A stretch of DNA of 64,000 nucleotides from 66-474 sp035249175 (GTDB lineage Bacteria > Pseudomonadota > Gammaproteobacteria > Xanthomonadales > Rhodanobacteraceae): NCBI GenBank assembly GCA_035249175.1, contig DATFGT010000051.1:62001-126000 (forward strand), given 5' to 3'. The notes beneath the pieces were generated by a model that saw nothing but the letters and a program-made list of their open reading frames with translations, was not told where the DNA came from and searched no databases. Of this stretch, positions 51,156-60,507 are shown piece after piece. The position numbers and the translations under genes were made by a program. How positions within the stretch are numbered: the stretch's first letter is position 1; every line of letters begins with the position of its first letter.

Positions 51156-53438
51156 TCAGCCTTGGGCCCGCCGTGGGCCCCGCACCGGCGGCGACGCATT
51201 GCCCGGCCCGTCGCGACCCAGCGCGATGCGCCGCCCGGTGAGCAGCTTAGTGAAGGCACTGGCGGGAAGGGGGCGGCAGAACAGGGCACCTTGCGCGGCA
51301 TCGCAACCCCGCTCGCGCAGGAATTCCAGTTGGCGCTCGGTTTCGACGCCTTCCGCGATTACCCGCCTGCCCTGCTTCCGCACGGCATCGAGGATGGACG
51401 TCACCACCGATTCGTCATCCGGATCGCTGCCGATGTTGCGCACGAAACTGTGGTCGATCTTGATGGCGTCCAGCGGCAATCGCCCGGCCAGCTCGGGCGC
51501 GGTGTGCGCGGCGCCCGCGTGGTCGACCACCACGCGGCAGCCGATCCGGCGCAACGCATCGATTGCCGCGCCGAGTTCTTCCGATGCATTCGCCAACACG
51601 CCCTCAGGCGTCTCGAGATCGAGCATGCCGGGATCCAGTTTCGCATCACGGCACGCCGCTTCGATCATCGGGGCCAGGTTGGGTTGCATCCATTGCAGCG
51701 CCGACAGATTCACCGCCAACCGCAACGGCATGCGGGTGCGGCGTTGCCACACCGCCACGTCGGCACAGGCCCGGCGCAGCACCCACTCGCCGATCGAAAT
51801 GATCTGGCCGGTTTCTTCCGCCAGCGGCAGGAAGAACGCGGGGCCGAGTACGCCGAGTACAGGGTGCCGCCAACGCACCGAAGCCTCGACGCCCATGATG
51901 CCTTCGGACGCGACGTCGATCTGCGGCTCGTAGCACACCGATAATTCGCCATTCGCCTCGGCTTCGCGCAAACGCGATTCCATTTCGATGCGCTGTCCAT
52001 GCGTGTCCCCAGGCGCACTGCCATATGCCTGCACGTTGTTGCGGCCACTGCCCTTGGCGCTGTACATCGCCATATCGGCGTGTTTGATCAGGCCTTCGGC
52101 GTCGGCCGCGTCATCGGGATAGACACTGACGCCGATCGAGGTGGTTACGTGCAGCTCGGAACCGTCATCCAGCACCAGGGGTGCCCGCATGGCTTTCAGC
52201 AGCTTGGCCGCGACGTGATCGACGTCGCCGCGATCGTTGACGTGGCGGATGATCAGCGTGAACTCGTCACCGGCGTAGCGCGCCACCGTATCCGATGCGC
52301 GCACCGCCTCGCGCAGGCGGCGCGCGCCCGCCACCAGCACCTTGTCGCCGACAGCGTGGCCCAACGAATCGTTGATGCCCTTGAAGCGATCCATATCCAC
52401 GAACATCACCGCGAACACTTCTCCCGTGCGGCGCGCGTCGTGCAGGATGGATTCGAGGCGGTCGTTGAACAGCATCCGATTGGGCAGCCCGGTAAGGCCA
52501 TCCAGGAGTGCGCGGCTGCGACCACGTTCGCGTTCGGCACGCAGCTCCAGCAACGCGGCGAAGCGCGTCGCCACGATCTGCAGCAACAATTGCAAACTTT
52601 CCGGCGCAACCGCATCGGTGCGCCGCGACGCGCACACCATTACCCCCAGCACATTGCGTTGCGCATCAAACAGCGGCAGCGCCGCATGCCACGCGCAAGC
52701 GGTAGCACGGACGAGCGGATCATCTGATGCAGCCGCGTCGTCGATGCGGACGATTTCTTCACCGTCCAGCGCCTGTTGCACGCAAGGATGTGCAAGCGGA
52801 TCGGAAGCGCCGGGTCCGGACAAGCGATCCATCCGCGCCAGCGGTTGCAATGCGCCACCGGACGTACTGCGCTCGGCGATCACCATCAGGTCGATCCCCA
52901 ACGCCTGCATCGTGCGTTGCACCAGGCCGGGCAAGCCGATGGCGTCGCGTCCCGGTTGGAGCAAGTCAGCGACCATGCGCAGCGTCGCGCCGGGCCGATC
53001 TTCCCGTGGAGGCAGCGGCGCGGCGGACGGATTGTCGCTGCGTCCGGCCGGGGGCCGTGTTGCGGCGCCACCCAGCACCTCGCGAACACGCATCACCGCC
53101 TCGGTGGCATCAACAGGCGCGCGCAGCCACGCTTTCACATTCCCGCATGACGAGGGGCAACCGTGGCTGTCCCCGGTATCGAATTCCGCACCGAACAAGC
53201 CGATCACCGGCACGCCCGCCAGTTCCTCGCACAACATCCGCGACTGTGTCGGCGCGTGGGCGAAATCCAGTACCGCAAGCACCGGGCGCGCCGAGCGTTT
53301 GAGCAACGCATGCGCCTGGATGGCATCGCGCGCGCTCAGGATCTCGCCGGAGTTCATGCCGTCCAGCGCATCGAACAATACGCGACGATCGTCGCGCGAA
53401 GACGCCACCACCAGCACGGGATGATCACTGTCACGCAT
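51156..53438 (-). CDS. Receiver-like/GAF/GGDEF/EAL protein with degenerate active sites
   Basis: The product has 760 residues from ATG 53438 (ATGs at 53444 and 53450 also fit). It has an N-terminal receiver-like fold without a clear phospho-acceptor site (1-125), a GAF domain (about 155-300), GGDEF (about 305-470) and EAL (about 485-740). The GGDEF motif reads AGDEF (389-393) with an intact RxxD inhibitory site RASD (380-383). EAL reads EAS (518-520), and the DDFG loop reads DHAG (639-642), losing an aspartate needed for metal binding, while Asn577, Lys660 and Glu696 remain. Phosphodiesterase activity is doubtful and a c-di-GMP sensor role is possible. It overlaps the upstream gene by one base. 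Confidence 0.88.
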   Translation of the reverse strand: MRDSDHPVLVVASSRDDRRVLFDALDGMNSGEILSARDAIQAHALLKRSARPVLAVLDFAHAPTQSRMLCEELAGVPVIGLFGAEFDTGDSHGCPSSCGNVKAWLRAPVDATEAVMRVREVLGGAATRPPAGRSDNPSAAPLPPREDRPGATLRMVADLLQPGRDAIGLPGLVQRTMQALGIDLMVIAERSTSGGALQPLARMDRLSGPGASDPLAHPCVQQALDGEEIVRIDDAAASDDPLVRATACAWHAALPLFDAQRNVLGVMVCASRRTDAVAPESLQLLLQIVATRFAALLELRAERERGRSRALLDGLTGLPNRMLFNDRLESILHDARRTGEVFAVMFVDMDRFKGINDSLGHAVGDKVLVAGARRLREAVRASDTVARYAGDEFTLIIRHVNDRGDVDHVAAKLLKAMRAPLVLDDGSELHVTTSIGVSVYPDDAADAEGLIKHADMAMYSAKGSGRNNVQAYGSAPGDTHGQRIEMESRLREAEANGELSVCYEPQIDVASEGIMGVEASVRWRHPVLGVLGPAFFLPLAEETGQIISIGEWVLRRACADVAVWQRRTRMPLRLAVNLSALQWMQPNLAPMIEAACRDAKLDPGMLDLETPEGVLANASEELGAAIDALRRIGCRVVVDHAGAAHTAPELAGRLPLDAIKIDHSFVRNIGSDPDDESVVTSILDAVRKQGRRVIAEGVETERQLEFLRERGCDAAQGALFCRPLPASAFTKLLTGRRIALGRDGPGNASPPVRGPRRAQG

Positions 53439-53920
53439 CAACATACCCATGCGCCGTGGCGCAGGCGCAGCCGCGCGCCCATGGACTTGCCCCACGCCAG
53501 TTCCCGGGCAGGCAATGCCGGCGGAAGATCGGCGAGCGTACCCGGCAGCACCAGCCGACGCGGCTGGCGTGGATCGATCTGGGCAATCCGACGCAGCAGG
53601 GCAAGCAAATCCGGACTCCATTCCGGCGGACGCTCGGTGAGGAAATATACGCCGAAATGCGGACTGCGTTCGATGAAGCGCAACACGTCGGCAAGATGCA
53701 CGATGCCCGGCACCGTTTCGTCGCGTCCCGGCAGCCGGCACAGGCCGGCGCGTGCGCGCCATACATACAGCGCCTTGCCCGTCTCCTGCGCAATGCGGCG
53801 CAGGGCATCGACCAGCGCCTCGACATCATCGCAACGCAATGCCACCAGCACGCTGTCCGCGGCGAGGATGCGGTCCAGCAGGTTATCGATCGCCTGCATT
53901 GGCGAATCGGCTTCAGCCAT
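53438..53920 (-). CDS. Unrecognised cytoplasmic protein upstream of the GGDEF/EAL gene
   Basis: The 160-residue product (ATG 53920, AAGGAA upstream) has no signal peptide or membrane segment. It contains LVALRCDDVEALVDALRRIAQETGKALYVWRARAGL, suggesting an alpha/beta fold resembling an AAA-type fragment (position-wise like the non-P-loop start of DUF-type ATPases), but no nucleotide motif is present. I do not recognise the family. TGATG overlap with the c-di-GMP gene suggests they act together. Confidence 0.7.
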   Translation of the reverse strand: MAEADSPMQAIDNLLDRILAADSVLVALRCDDVEALVDALRRIAQETGKALYVWRARAGLCRLPGRDETVPGIVHLADVLRFIERSPHFGVYFLTERPPEWSPDLLALLRRIAQIDPRQPRRLVLPGTLADLPPALPARELAWGKSMGARLRLRHGAWVC

Positions 53921-53996
53921 GTTCCTTCACCTGACGTTGACCACGATCCCTGCGCGATCAATGATGATGCGCAAGCATCGGTGACGGGACTGAGAA

Positions 53997-56057
53997 GTGT
54001 TCGACGGTTTGCGATTCAGCCATTGGCAAGCCTCCATGGGCGCGGACGGTGTGCTCTTGTTGCGCATGGATCGGGCCGGAAGCAATGTGAACGCCTTGTC
54101 GCGCGCGTTGCTGGATGAACTGGATGGCATGCTGGAGCGCATTGCCATCGAGGGCCCTGCCGCAGTGGTCATCCACTCCGGCAAGGCGTCTGGTTTCGCG
54201 GTGGGCGCGGACCTCAAGGAATTCGAAAGTTACGACCGCGCCGGCACGGTGCGCGAGGAAATCGAGCATGGCCAGCGCGTATTCCAGCGACTGGCGCGAC
54301 TGCCGATGCCGACGGTGGCGGCGATCCATGGCGCTTGCATGGGCGGCGGTACCGAACTTGCTCTGGCCTGCCGGATGCGCGTCGCTGTACGCGCGCCGGA
54401 AACGCGCATCGCGCTGCCGGAAGTGCAACTCGGCATCCATCCTGGCTGGGGTGGCAGCGCACGCCTGCCGCGCCTGATCGGCGCGCCCAAGGCGCTGGCC
54501 ATGATGTTGACCGGGCGGGCAGCCTCGGCCGAACGCGCGCTGAGGGAAGGCCTGGTCGACAGGCTGGTCGCAGCCGATGCCTTGCTCGACGAAGCACGCA
54601 AACTCGCCTTGCACCCGATCACGCGCCCGTTCCCGCAACGCGTGATGGCGTGGCTGAGCAATAGCTGGCCCGCGCGGCAAATCCTCTCACCGATCGTGCG
54701 CAAGCAAGCCGCCGCAAAAGCGTCGCCACGACATTACCCCGCGCCGTTCGCGCTGATCGAAGTGTGGCGACGCGGTGGCGGCGACTTCAACCAGCGCCTG
54801 CGTCTGGAGGCACGCTCGGTGGCAAAACTCGCGGCCACGCCCACCGCGCACAATCTGATCCGCATCTTCTTCCTGCGCGAACGCCTGCGCGGACTTGCAG
54901 GCGACACGCCGCACGGCATCCATCACGTGCACGTGGTGGGCGCCGGCGTGATGGGCGGCGACATCGCCGCGTGGAGCGCACTGCGTGGCTTCGAGGTAAC
55001 GCTGCAGGATCGCGAGGTGAAGTTCGTCGAACCCGCGCTGGGGCGCGCGCGCAAGTTGTTCGAGAAGAAATTGAAGACCCGTGAGCGCATCGCGCCGGTC
55101 GAGGCACGCCTCACGCCGGACGTGGACGGCACCGGCACTGCATCTTCGCAACTCGCGATCGAGGCAATCTATGAAAATCCGGAAGCCAAGGAAGCGGTGT
55201 ATAGGATGCTCGAGCCGAAGATCGCGCCCGACGCGCTGATCGCCACCAATACGTCATCGATTCCGCTGGATGAATTGCGCGTCGCTTTCATGGAACCGCG
55301 GCGGTTCCTCGGCTTGCATTTCTTCAACCCCGTCGCGCAGATGCCGCTGGTGGAAGTGGTGCGCCACGACAGCCTCGATCCCACGCTCGAAAAGCGTGCC
55401 TGGGCTTGGGTGAAAGCCATCGGCAAACTGCCGTTGCCGGTCAAGGGCACGCCCGGATTCCTGGTCAACCGCATCCTGGTCCCGTACCTCCTGGAGGCCG
55501 TGCGCTGCCACACCGAGGGCATTCCGGATGCCGTGATCGATCGGGCGGGCAAACGCTTCGGCATGCCGATGGGACCGATCGAACTGATCGACACGGTGGG
55601 GCTCGACGTGGCACTGTCCGTGGGCGAGGAACTCGGTCCATTCCTCAACCTGGAACTTCCCACCGGCATCGCCGACAAGGTGGAGGGCGGCAAGCGGGGC
55701 AAGAAGGATGGCCAGGGTTTCTATTTGTGGAAGGACGGGAAGCCCGAAAAGCCGAAGGTTGATGCCGGCTACCGCGAGCCCTCCGATCTGGAAGACCGCC
55801 TGATCCTGCCGATGCTCAACGAAGCCGTGGCTTGCCTGCACGATAACGTGGTCGCGGATGCCGACCTGCTGGATGCCGGGGTGATCTTCGGCACCGGCTT
55901 CGCACCCTTCCGTGGCGGCCCGATCCACTACATCCGCGCCACCGGTGCAGGCGTGTTGCGTGAAAAGCTCGAGGCGCTGGCGCACACGCACGGGGCGCGT
56001 TTCGCACCCAAACAGGGCTGGTTCAATCCCGTATTGGCGGCTGCGCCGGCGCGCTGA
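53997..56057 (+). CDS. FadJ/FadB-like multifunctional enoyl-CoA hydratase/3-hydroxyacyl-CoA dehydrogenase
   Basis: Alpha subunit-type enzyme of fatty acid beta-oxidation. The 686-residue product (GTG start) has an N-terminal crotonase domain (about 1-190) with GFAVGADLKEF and the two catalytic glutamates in GGGTELALACR and ALPEVQLGIHPGWGG. The NAD-binding domain has HVVGAGVMGGDIAAWSA (about residue 304), and the dehydrogenase C-terminal domain has LGLHFFNPVAQMPLVEVV (catalytic His) and FLVNRILVPYLLEAV. No thiolase (fadI/fadA) gene is adjacent. Length is slightly below FadJ (714). Confidence 0.93.
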   Translation: MFDGLRFSHWQASMGADGVLLLRMDRAGSNVNALSRALLDELDGMLERIAIEGPAAVVIHSGKASGFAVGADLKEFESYDRAGTVREEIEHGQRVFQRLARLPMPTVAAIHGACMGGGTELALACRMRVAVRAPETRIALPEVQLGIHPGWGGSARLPRLIGAPKALAMMLTGRAASAERALREGLVDRLVAADALLDEARKLALHPITRPFPQRVMAWLSNSWPARQILSPIVRKQAAAKASPRHYPAPFALIEVWRRGGGDFNQRLRLEARSVAKLAATPTAHNLIRIFFLRERLRGLAGDTPHGIHHVHVVGAGVMGGDIAAWSALRGFEVTLQDREVKFVEPALGRARKLFEKKLKTRERIAPVEARLTPDVDGTGTASSQLAIEAIYENPEAKEAVYRMLEPKIAPDALIATNTSSIPLDELRVAFMEPRRFLGLHFFNPVAQMPLVEVVRHDSLDPTLEKRAWAWVKAIGKLPLPVKGTPGFLVNRILVPYLLEAVRCHTEGIPDAVIDRAGKRFGMPMGPIELIDTVGLDVALSVGEELGPFLNLELPTGIADKVEGGKRGKKDGQGFYLWKDGKPEKPKVDAGYREPSDLEDRLILPMLNEAVACLHDNVVADADLLDAGVIFGTGFAPFRGGPIHYIRATGAGVLREKLEALAHTHGARFAPKQGWFNPVLAAAPAR

Positions 56058-56116
56058 ACCCTGCTTCCCCGGATCACTGCAATTGCCGCATTCCGATCGG
56101 CAACGCACCATCGCGG

Positions 56117-56554
56117 TCACGCCAATGGAGGCATCGGCATCACCGCGGTGTTCTGCGAAAACACGATCCACCAGCGCGCGCCCTCGCGTATCAGTGCGTA
56201 ATGCATCCGGGTGCGCAGCACTTCGTTGCCGATGGTCGGGCGAATGCCGGGCGGCAGTCCGCGAAAATGCTTGAGATCGAGCACGGCGCCGGCGATCGCC
56301 GCGCAATCGCCGAGCAAGCGGATTTCCAGTGCATGAAGCTCAAGCCGGCTGCCCTTGAAGACGCCGGCGAACAGCTCGCCGTGGCGGCGCGCGTTGTTTT
56401 CCCTTCCGTCGAAACGCATGCCGAGGATGTTCACGAACACCGAATCGGACGTGAAGTCCTTGCACCACGCTGCCGCGTCGCCGGCGTTCCACGCGGCGAC
56501 CTGCCCTTCGAGCAGGCGGCGGATCGATTCTTCGGTCGTGTTTGCGTCACCCAT
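56117..56554 (-). CDS. SnoaL-like protein, SgcJ/EcaC family
   Basis: The 145-residue product has the NTF2-like cone fold pattern: EESIRRLLEGQVAAWNAGDAAAWCKDFTSDSVFVNILGMRFDGREN at the N terminus, then RLELHALEIRLLGDCAAIAGAVLDL and a final WWIVFSQNTAVM. Family members are mostly uncharacterised; some are polyketide cyclases, others bind ligands. It lies 24 bases after the stop... of the upstream regulator gene's direction and is probably transcribed first in that pair's opposite order: regulator upstream, this gene ahead on the minus strand's 3' side. Confidence 0.8.
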   Translation of the reverse strand: MGDANTTEESIRRLLEGQVAAWNAGDAAAWCKDFTSDSVFVNILGMRFDGRENNARRHGELFAGVFKGSRLELHALEIRLLGDCAAIAGAVLDLKHFRGLPPGIRPTIGNEVLRTRMHYALIREGARWWIVFSQNTAVMPMPPLA

Positions 56555-56578
56555 GCGGATCCTCGCGACGTTGCGACT

Positions 56579-58333
56579 TCAAAGCCGGCTGTCACCGTGA
56601 TCGCCCGCCAGTCCCATGCGCTGCGCCAAGGCCCGGAAGCGCGGCTGCGGACGCAACGGGTTCCAGCGCGCATCGACCTTCAGGAACACCATGCGGATGT
56701 CGCGCTCGCGGTACGCACGCTCCAATTCGTCCAGCGCGGCGTCGACGTCGCCCAACGCCAAGTGCACCGCCGCGAAGCTGGTGGCGGGCACGTAATGTTC
56801 CGCGCGGCGCGCGCGCAATTCATCGAGGATCGCCTGGGTCCGGGCGCGGTCGCCGGCCGCCGCGCAGACGATGGCTTGCACCGCGAGGATCTGGCTGGCG
56901 CGATGGGACGTCTCGACGGCCATGTTCAGGTCGGCGACGGCGGCTTCGACATCGCCGCGGTCCAGCGTGATGCCGCCGCGAATTTGCAATGCGATCCAGA
57001 ATCCCGGCCTCAGCTCCAGCGCCCTCTGCAGCTGTTTGTCCGCGGCCGCGGATTGCCCTGCGGCGGTGAGAAACCCGGCGTACAGCGCATTGACCAGCGG
57101 TGACAGCGGATCCAGCTCGCGCGCCTGGCGGACCGTCTCGAGGCTTTCGTCGAATCGGCCCTGCACGGTCAGCAGGTGGGCATACGCCAGGTATGCTTCG
57201 CTCAGGCTGGGATTGACCGCGATCGCGCGCTGCAGTGAAGCCTCCGCGCCCACCCAATCCCAGTCGTACAGCTGCCGGTTGCGGCCCTGCGCCATCAGCG
57301 CCTCGCCCGAATCGGGATCGATCGCCAGCGCCTGTGCGACTGCCGCCTTGGCCAGCGTGAACATCTCATCCGGCTCGTGGTCGATATGCACCAAGCCGCG
57401 GTACGCGAGCGCCATGCCGGCGTAGGCGCGCGTGCACGCGGGGTCCAGGTCGATGGCGCCGCGGAAGGCGGACAGCGCCTCCTTGAGGTTGGCCTCGTCC
57501 GGGCGTTGCAACAGATGGTGGCCGCGCAGCCACGCGCGATAGGCCTTGGGATTGCTGCCGTCGCAGGCGCTGCACGCGCGTTCGGGCACGACGATGGGCG
57601 GCACCGCCAAGGCCTTGACCACCGCATCGGAAATCCTGTCCTGCAGCATGAACACGCTGTCGGCGGAAGCATCCAGCGTGTCGGCCCAGATGGTCGCGCC
57701 CTGGGCTACCGACAACAGCCGCACGTTGACCCTCAGGTGGCCGTTGATCCGCTGGGCGGAGCCATCGACGACATAGTCCGCGCCGAGTTGCCGACCCGCC
57801 GCACCGGGGTCGTGCAACAAATCCTGTCGGAAATGTTGCGACGATGCCAGCGCCCGCACCCGAAGTTGCCGGGCGCGACTCAGTTGCGTGATCAAGGTTT
57901 CGGCAAGGCCGAGTTCGAGCAGCTCGTCACGCGGTCCCGATGAAATCGACCGGAATGGCAACACCGCAAGCGCGGTCTGCGGCGGCGCCGGAGTCGCGGC
58001 TTCGACCTTGTCAAATTCGCTGACATCGGCGACGAAGCGATAGCCGCGACCGGAAACCGTGATGATGAAGCGATGTTCCGGCGGACGTACGCCGAAAGCC
58101 TTGCGCAACGCCGAGATCGCCTGGGTCAAATTGTTCTCCTCGACCACCCGCCCCGCCCACACAGCGGCGAGCAAATCGTCCTTGTCGACTACCCGGTCCC
58201 GCTGCCGGATCAGATATGCCAGCACATCCAGCGCCTTGGACGTGACGGAAATCATCGCGCCATCCGGGCCGAACAATTCCCGCGACACGGCATCCAGTCG
58301 ATAGCCGGAGAACTCGTATTGGAGCCGTTCCAT
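56579..58333 (-). CDS. Soluble CadC-like winged-helix regulator with TPR repeats
   Basis: The 584-residue protein (ATG 58333; GTG at 58339 also possible) has an OmpR/PhoB-type DNA-binding domain (about 8-105; SKALDVLAYLIRQRDRVVDKDDLLAAVWAGRVVEENNLTQAISALRKAFG). A FlgO/TolB-N-like segment (about 122-250) with LAVLPFRSISSGPRDELLELGLAETLITQLSR comes next, then six or more TPR-like repeats. No membrane helix separates the domains, unlike CadC, so it is cytoplasmic. It is divergent from the autotransporter gene, and three direct repeats between them are plausible binding sites. Confidence 0.86.
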   Translation of the reverse strand: MERLQYEFSGYRLDAVSRELFGPDGAMISVTSKALDVLAYLIRQRDRVVDKDDLLAAVWAGRVVEENNLTQAISALRKAFGVRPPEHRFIITVSGRGYRFVADVSEFDKVEAATPAPPQTALAVLPFRSISSGPRDELLELGLAETLITQLSRARQLRVRALASSQHFRQDLLHDPGAAGRQLGADYVVDGSAQRINGHLRVNVRLLSVAQGATIWADTLDASADSVFMLQDRISDAVVKALAVPPIVVPERACSACDGSNPKAYRAWLRGHHLLQRPDEANLKEALSAFRGAIDLDPACTRAYAGMALAYRGLVHIDHEPDEMFTLAKAAVAQALAIDPDSGEALMAQGRNRQLYDWDWVGAEASLQRAIAVNPSLSEAYLAYAHLLTVQGRFDESLETVRQARELDPLSPLVNALYAGFLTAAGQSAAADKQLQRALELRPGFWIALQIRGGITLDRGDVEAAVADLNMAVETSHRASQILAVQAIVCAAAGDRARTQAILDELRARRAEHYVPATSFAAVHLALGDVDAALDELERAYRERDIRMVFLKVDARWNPLRPQPRFRALAQRMGLAGDHGDSRL

Positions 58334-58361
58334 CCCCACGGGCGTGAGCTTCGAGAGAATT

Positions 58362-58391
58362 CAGAACTTTTCAGGAATTTAGCAGGAATTT
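58362..58391. promoter_or_regulatory. Three phased direct repeats, candidate operator
   Basis: CAGAACTTT (58362-58370), CAGGAATTT (58372-58380) and CAGGAATTT (58383-58391) follow each other with periods of 10 and 11 bases, about one helical turn. OmpR/PhoB-type winged-helix proteins typically bind head-to-tail repeats with this spacing. The array lies 29 bases from the regulator start and 99 bases from the autotransporter start. Confidence 0.6.
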
Positions 58392-58489
58392 CGAGCGGCA
58401 GAAGGCGAATGTATCGACGCCGTGGAACGAACACCGGCGGCGGCGTCCATGAGGACGCTTTCTCTTCCATTCGCACGGGGAGAACCACC

Positions 58490-60466
58490 ATGAACACGAA
58501 GACGTTATGGCCAACTGCACTGGCGCTCGCCATCTCGGCCTGCCTGCTGGGAGGGTGCGGAGGCGGGGGCAGCAACGGGATGGTCAGGACCGAATCGCTA
58601 CCGCCATCGCCCCCACCCTCCCCGCCACCGCCACCGCCACCTCCACCTCCACCAGCCGAAGCGTGCCCGGCGCCCATCACGACCGACTGCACCGTGGAGC
58701 TGCCAACTCCCGGCAGCGACTTGAGCAACATCGATATGACGGGCGGTCGCCAGAGCGATTTCGCCTTGATTAAGCGTGGCACGGGATATGTGCGTTTGCA
58801 GGGCGGTGCTTCCACCGTGGAATACCGCTTCAGCGGCGGCACGACTGTCGAGGACGGCGGCATCTTCGTGGATTCCGGCGCCAGCCTGCGTTCGAACATC
58901 GTCGTCCAATCGAATGGGTGGCTGTCGGTGTCGGGCGGCGTGGCGGGCAACGTAACCGACGACGGCACCACGAGTCTTTCGGGCACGATAACCGGCGATG
59001 TGTCCAGCAGTGGTGTGCTCACGCCAGGATCAAGCATCTATGGCGACGCCGTTCCTGCGCGCATCGAGGGCAATTTCAGCCAGACTTCCACGGGCACACT
59101 GGATGCCGTGATCGGTGCGACTTCCGGCGGGTACCTGTCGGTCACGGGTCGTGCCTATATCGATGGCACGCTGCGCCTCGTGCAATACGACGACGAATGG
59201 GGTCCCTACCCGTTGCCTCCCGCGCCCTTGAGCCTGAAGGTTCTGCATGCCGACGGCGGCGTGTTTGGACAATTCGCGCAGTGGACTTCGCCCGGCCTGC
59301 TCATCACCGGCAGCGTGCGCTATCTCGCCAACGATGTTTTCTTCGACGCCAGCAGTATCTCGGCGGCGCAAGCCATGGCCGCCGCGCACGCCGGCGATGC
59401 GGTGACCCTGAGCGCGGCGCGCGATTTCGACGCGGCACTCGATGGCTCGGTCGGTTTGGCACGGTCGCCTGGCAGTTCGCTGACTGACCCGCAACGGCGG
59501 TTCCTCGAATCGGCCGCAATGATCCAGCGCCTGCAGAACTACGAGCAGGCCGTCAGAACGTTCGACAGCCTGTCAGGGTACGGATACCTCGCCGCTGCAG
59601 ACGCACTGCTTCAGCAGGCGACGATGCCGGCACAGGGCTTGATTGCACGCGTCAGCAACTTGCAGCCCGGATCGACGGCAGGCACATGGTCCGCACAACC
59701 CACGACGCTTGCCACGGGCGCTGGCGCCTTCAGCGAACAACATTCGGGATTCGACCAGTGGTTGGGCGACGGCCTGCTGATGGGCGGCAGCGTCGGCTGG
59801 AGCGATGGCAACCTCAAGTTCGACCGTTCCGGCGGCAACGCGCGCGACCGCTCGCCGCAATGGGACTTCTATGTGCGGCGCACTGGCGCAAACGATTCGT
59901 ATGTCCTCGGCAACGTCGGCTACAGCCAACACGATCTCAGCTTCGGTCGCCAAATCGATCTCGGTCTCGCAAAGCGCAATGCGTATGCAATCCGCGACCT
60001 TGATGTCGAACACGCCTGGGTTGAATCCGGACGCGAATTCCGCATCCTGCAAAGCCGCGTGACGCCGTTCGCCGCATTGAGCTATGCCGCGATGCATGGC
60101 GCAGGCTTCACCGAGCGCGGCAACACCGGCTTCGAGCTCGCCGCACAACCGTCCTTCCACCAGCGCATCAACGCGGCGGCGGGATTGCGCTTCAGCCGGT
60201 ACTGGGGTTCGGGCAAAGGCCGCTGGACGCAACTGAACCTGTCGGGCGGTTTTCTGCACCTCCTGAGCGCCCGTGATGACGCATACGCCGCGTTCACCGG
60301 TGCACCGGACGTGACTTTCGCACTCGCTGGCCTGCCCCGTCAGCGCAACACCGGCTGGCTGCAAATGAGTCTGGGCACCGGTGGCGAAAACTGGGCTTGG
60401 CTCCTGAACTACGACAGGCAAGCCGAAGCCGAGGCCGCATCGGTGGGCATGCAAGTCAGGTTCTGA
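58490..60466 (+). CDS. Lipid-anchored autotransporter
   Basis: The ATG at 58490 (GGGGAG upstream) gives 658 residues. A lipoprotein signal with lipobox LLGGC (Cys23) and a glycine stretch comes first, then a proline-rich segment (41-54). A beta-rich passenger (about 60-300; SGGTTVEDGGIFVDSGASL, GGVAGNVTDDGTTSLSGTITGDV) and a linker helix follow. A C-terminal barrel (about 385-658) ends in VGMQVRF with the terminal Phe required for outer-membrane insertion. The passenger has pectate-lyase-like strand repeats and no catalytic motif that I can see. Lipidated autotransporters are known (for example NalP) but are uncommon. Confidence 0.83.
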   Translation: MNTKTLWPTALALAISACLLGGCGGGGSNGMVRTESLPPSPPPSPPPPPPPPPPPAEACPAPITTDCTVELPTPGSDLSNIDMTGGRQSDFALIKRGTGYVRLQGGASTVEYRFSGGTTVEDGGIFVDSGASLRSNIVVQSNGWLSVSGGVAGNVTDDGTTSLSGTITGDVSSSGVLTPGSSIYGDAVPARIEGNFSQTSTGTLDAVIGATSGGYLSVTGRAYIDGTLRLVQYDDEWGPYPLPPAPLSLKVLHADGGVFGQFAQWTSPGLLITGSVRYLANDVFFDASSISAAQAMAAAHAGDAVTLSAARDFDAALDGSVGLARSPGSSLTDPQRRFLESAAMIQRLQNYEQAVRTFDSLSGYGYLAAADALLQQATMPAQGLIARVSNLQPGSTAGTWSAQPTTLATGAGAFSEQHSGFDQWLGDGLLMGGSVGWSDGNLKFDRSGGNARDRSPQWDFYVRRTGANDSYVLGNVGYSQHDLSFGRQIDLGLAKRNAYAIRDLDVEHAWVESGREFRILQSRVTPFAALSYAAMHGAGFTERGNTGFELAAQPSFHQRINAAAGLRFSRYWGSGKGRWTQLNLSGGFLHLLSARDDAYAAFTGAPDVTFALAGLPRQRNTGWLQMSLGTGGENWAWLLNYDRQAEAEAASVGMQVRF

Positions 60467-60507
60467 AAGAACCCGGAAAACACCTTCCATCCACGAGGAG
60501 AATCACG

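Noticed and set aside
58364..58369. GAACTT as a sigma-E -35 box upstream of the autotransporter
   Set aside because: No TCTGA/TCAAA-like -10 lies 16-17 bases downstream; the hexamer is better explained as part of the direct-repeat array.
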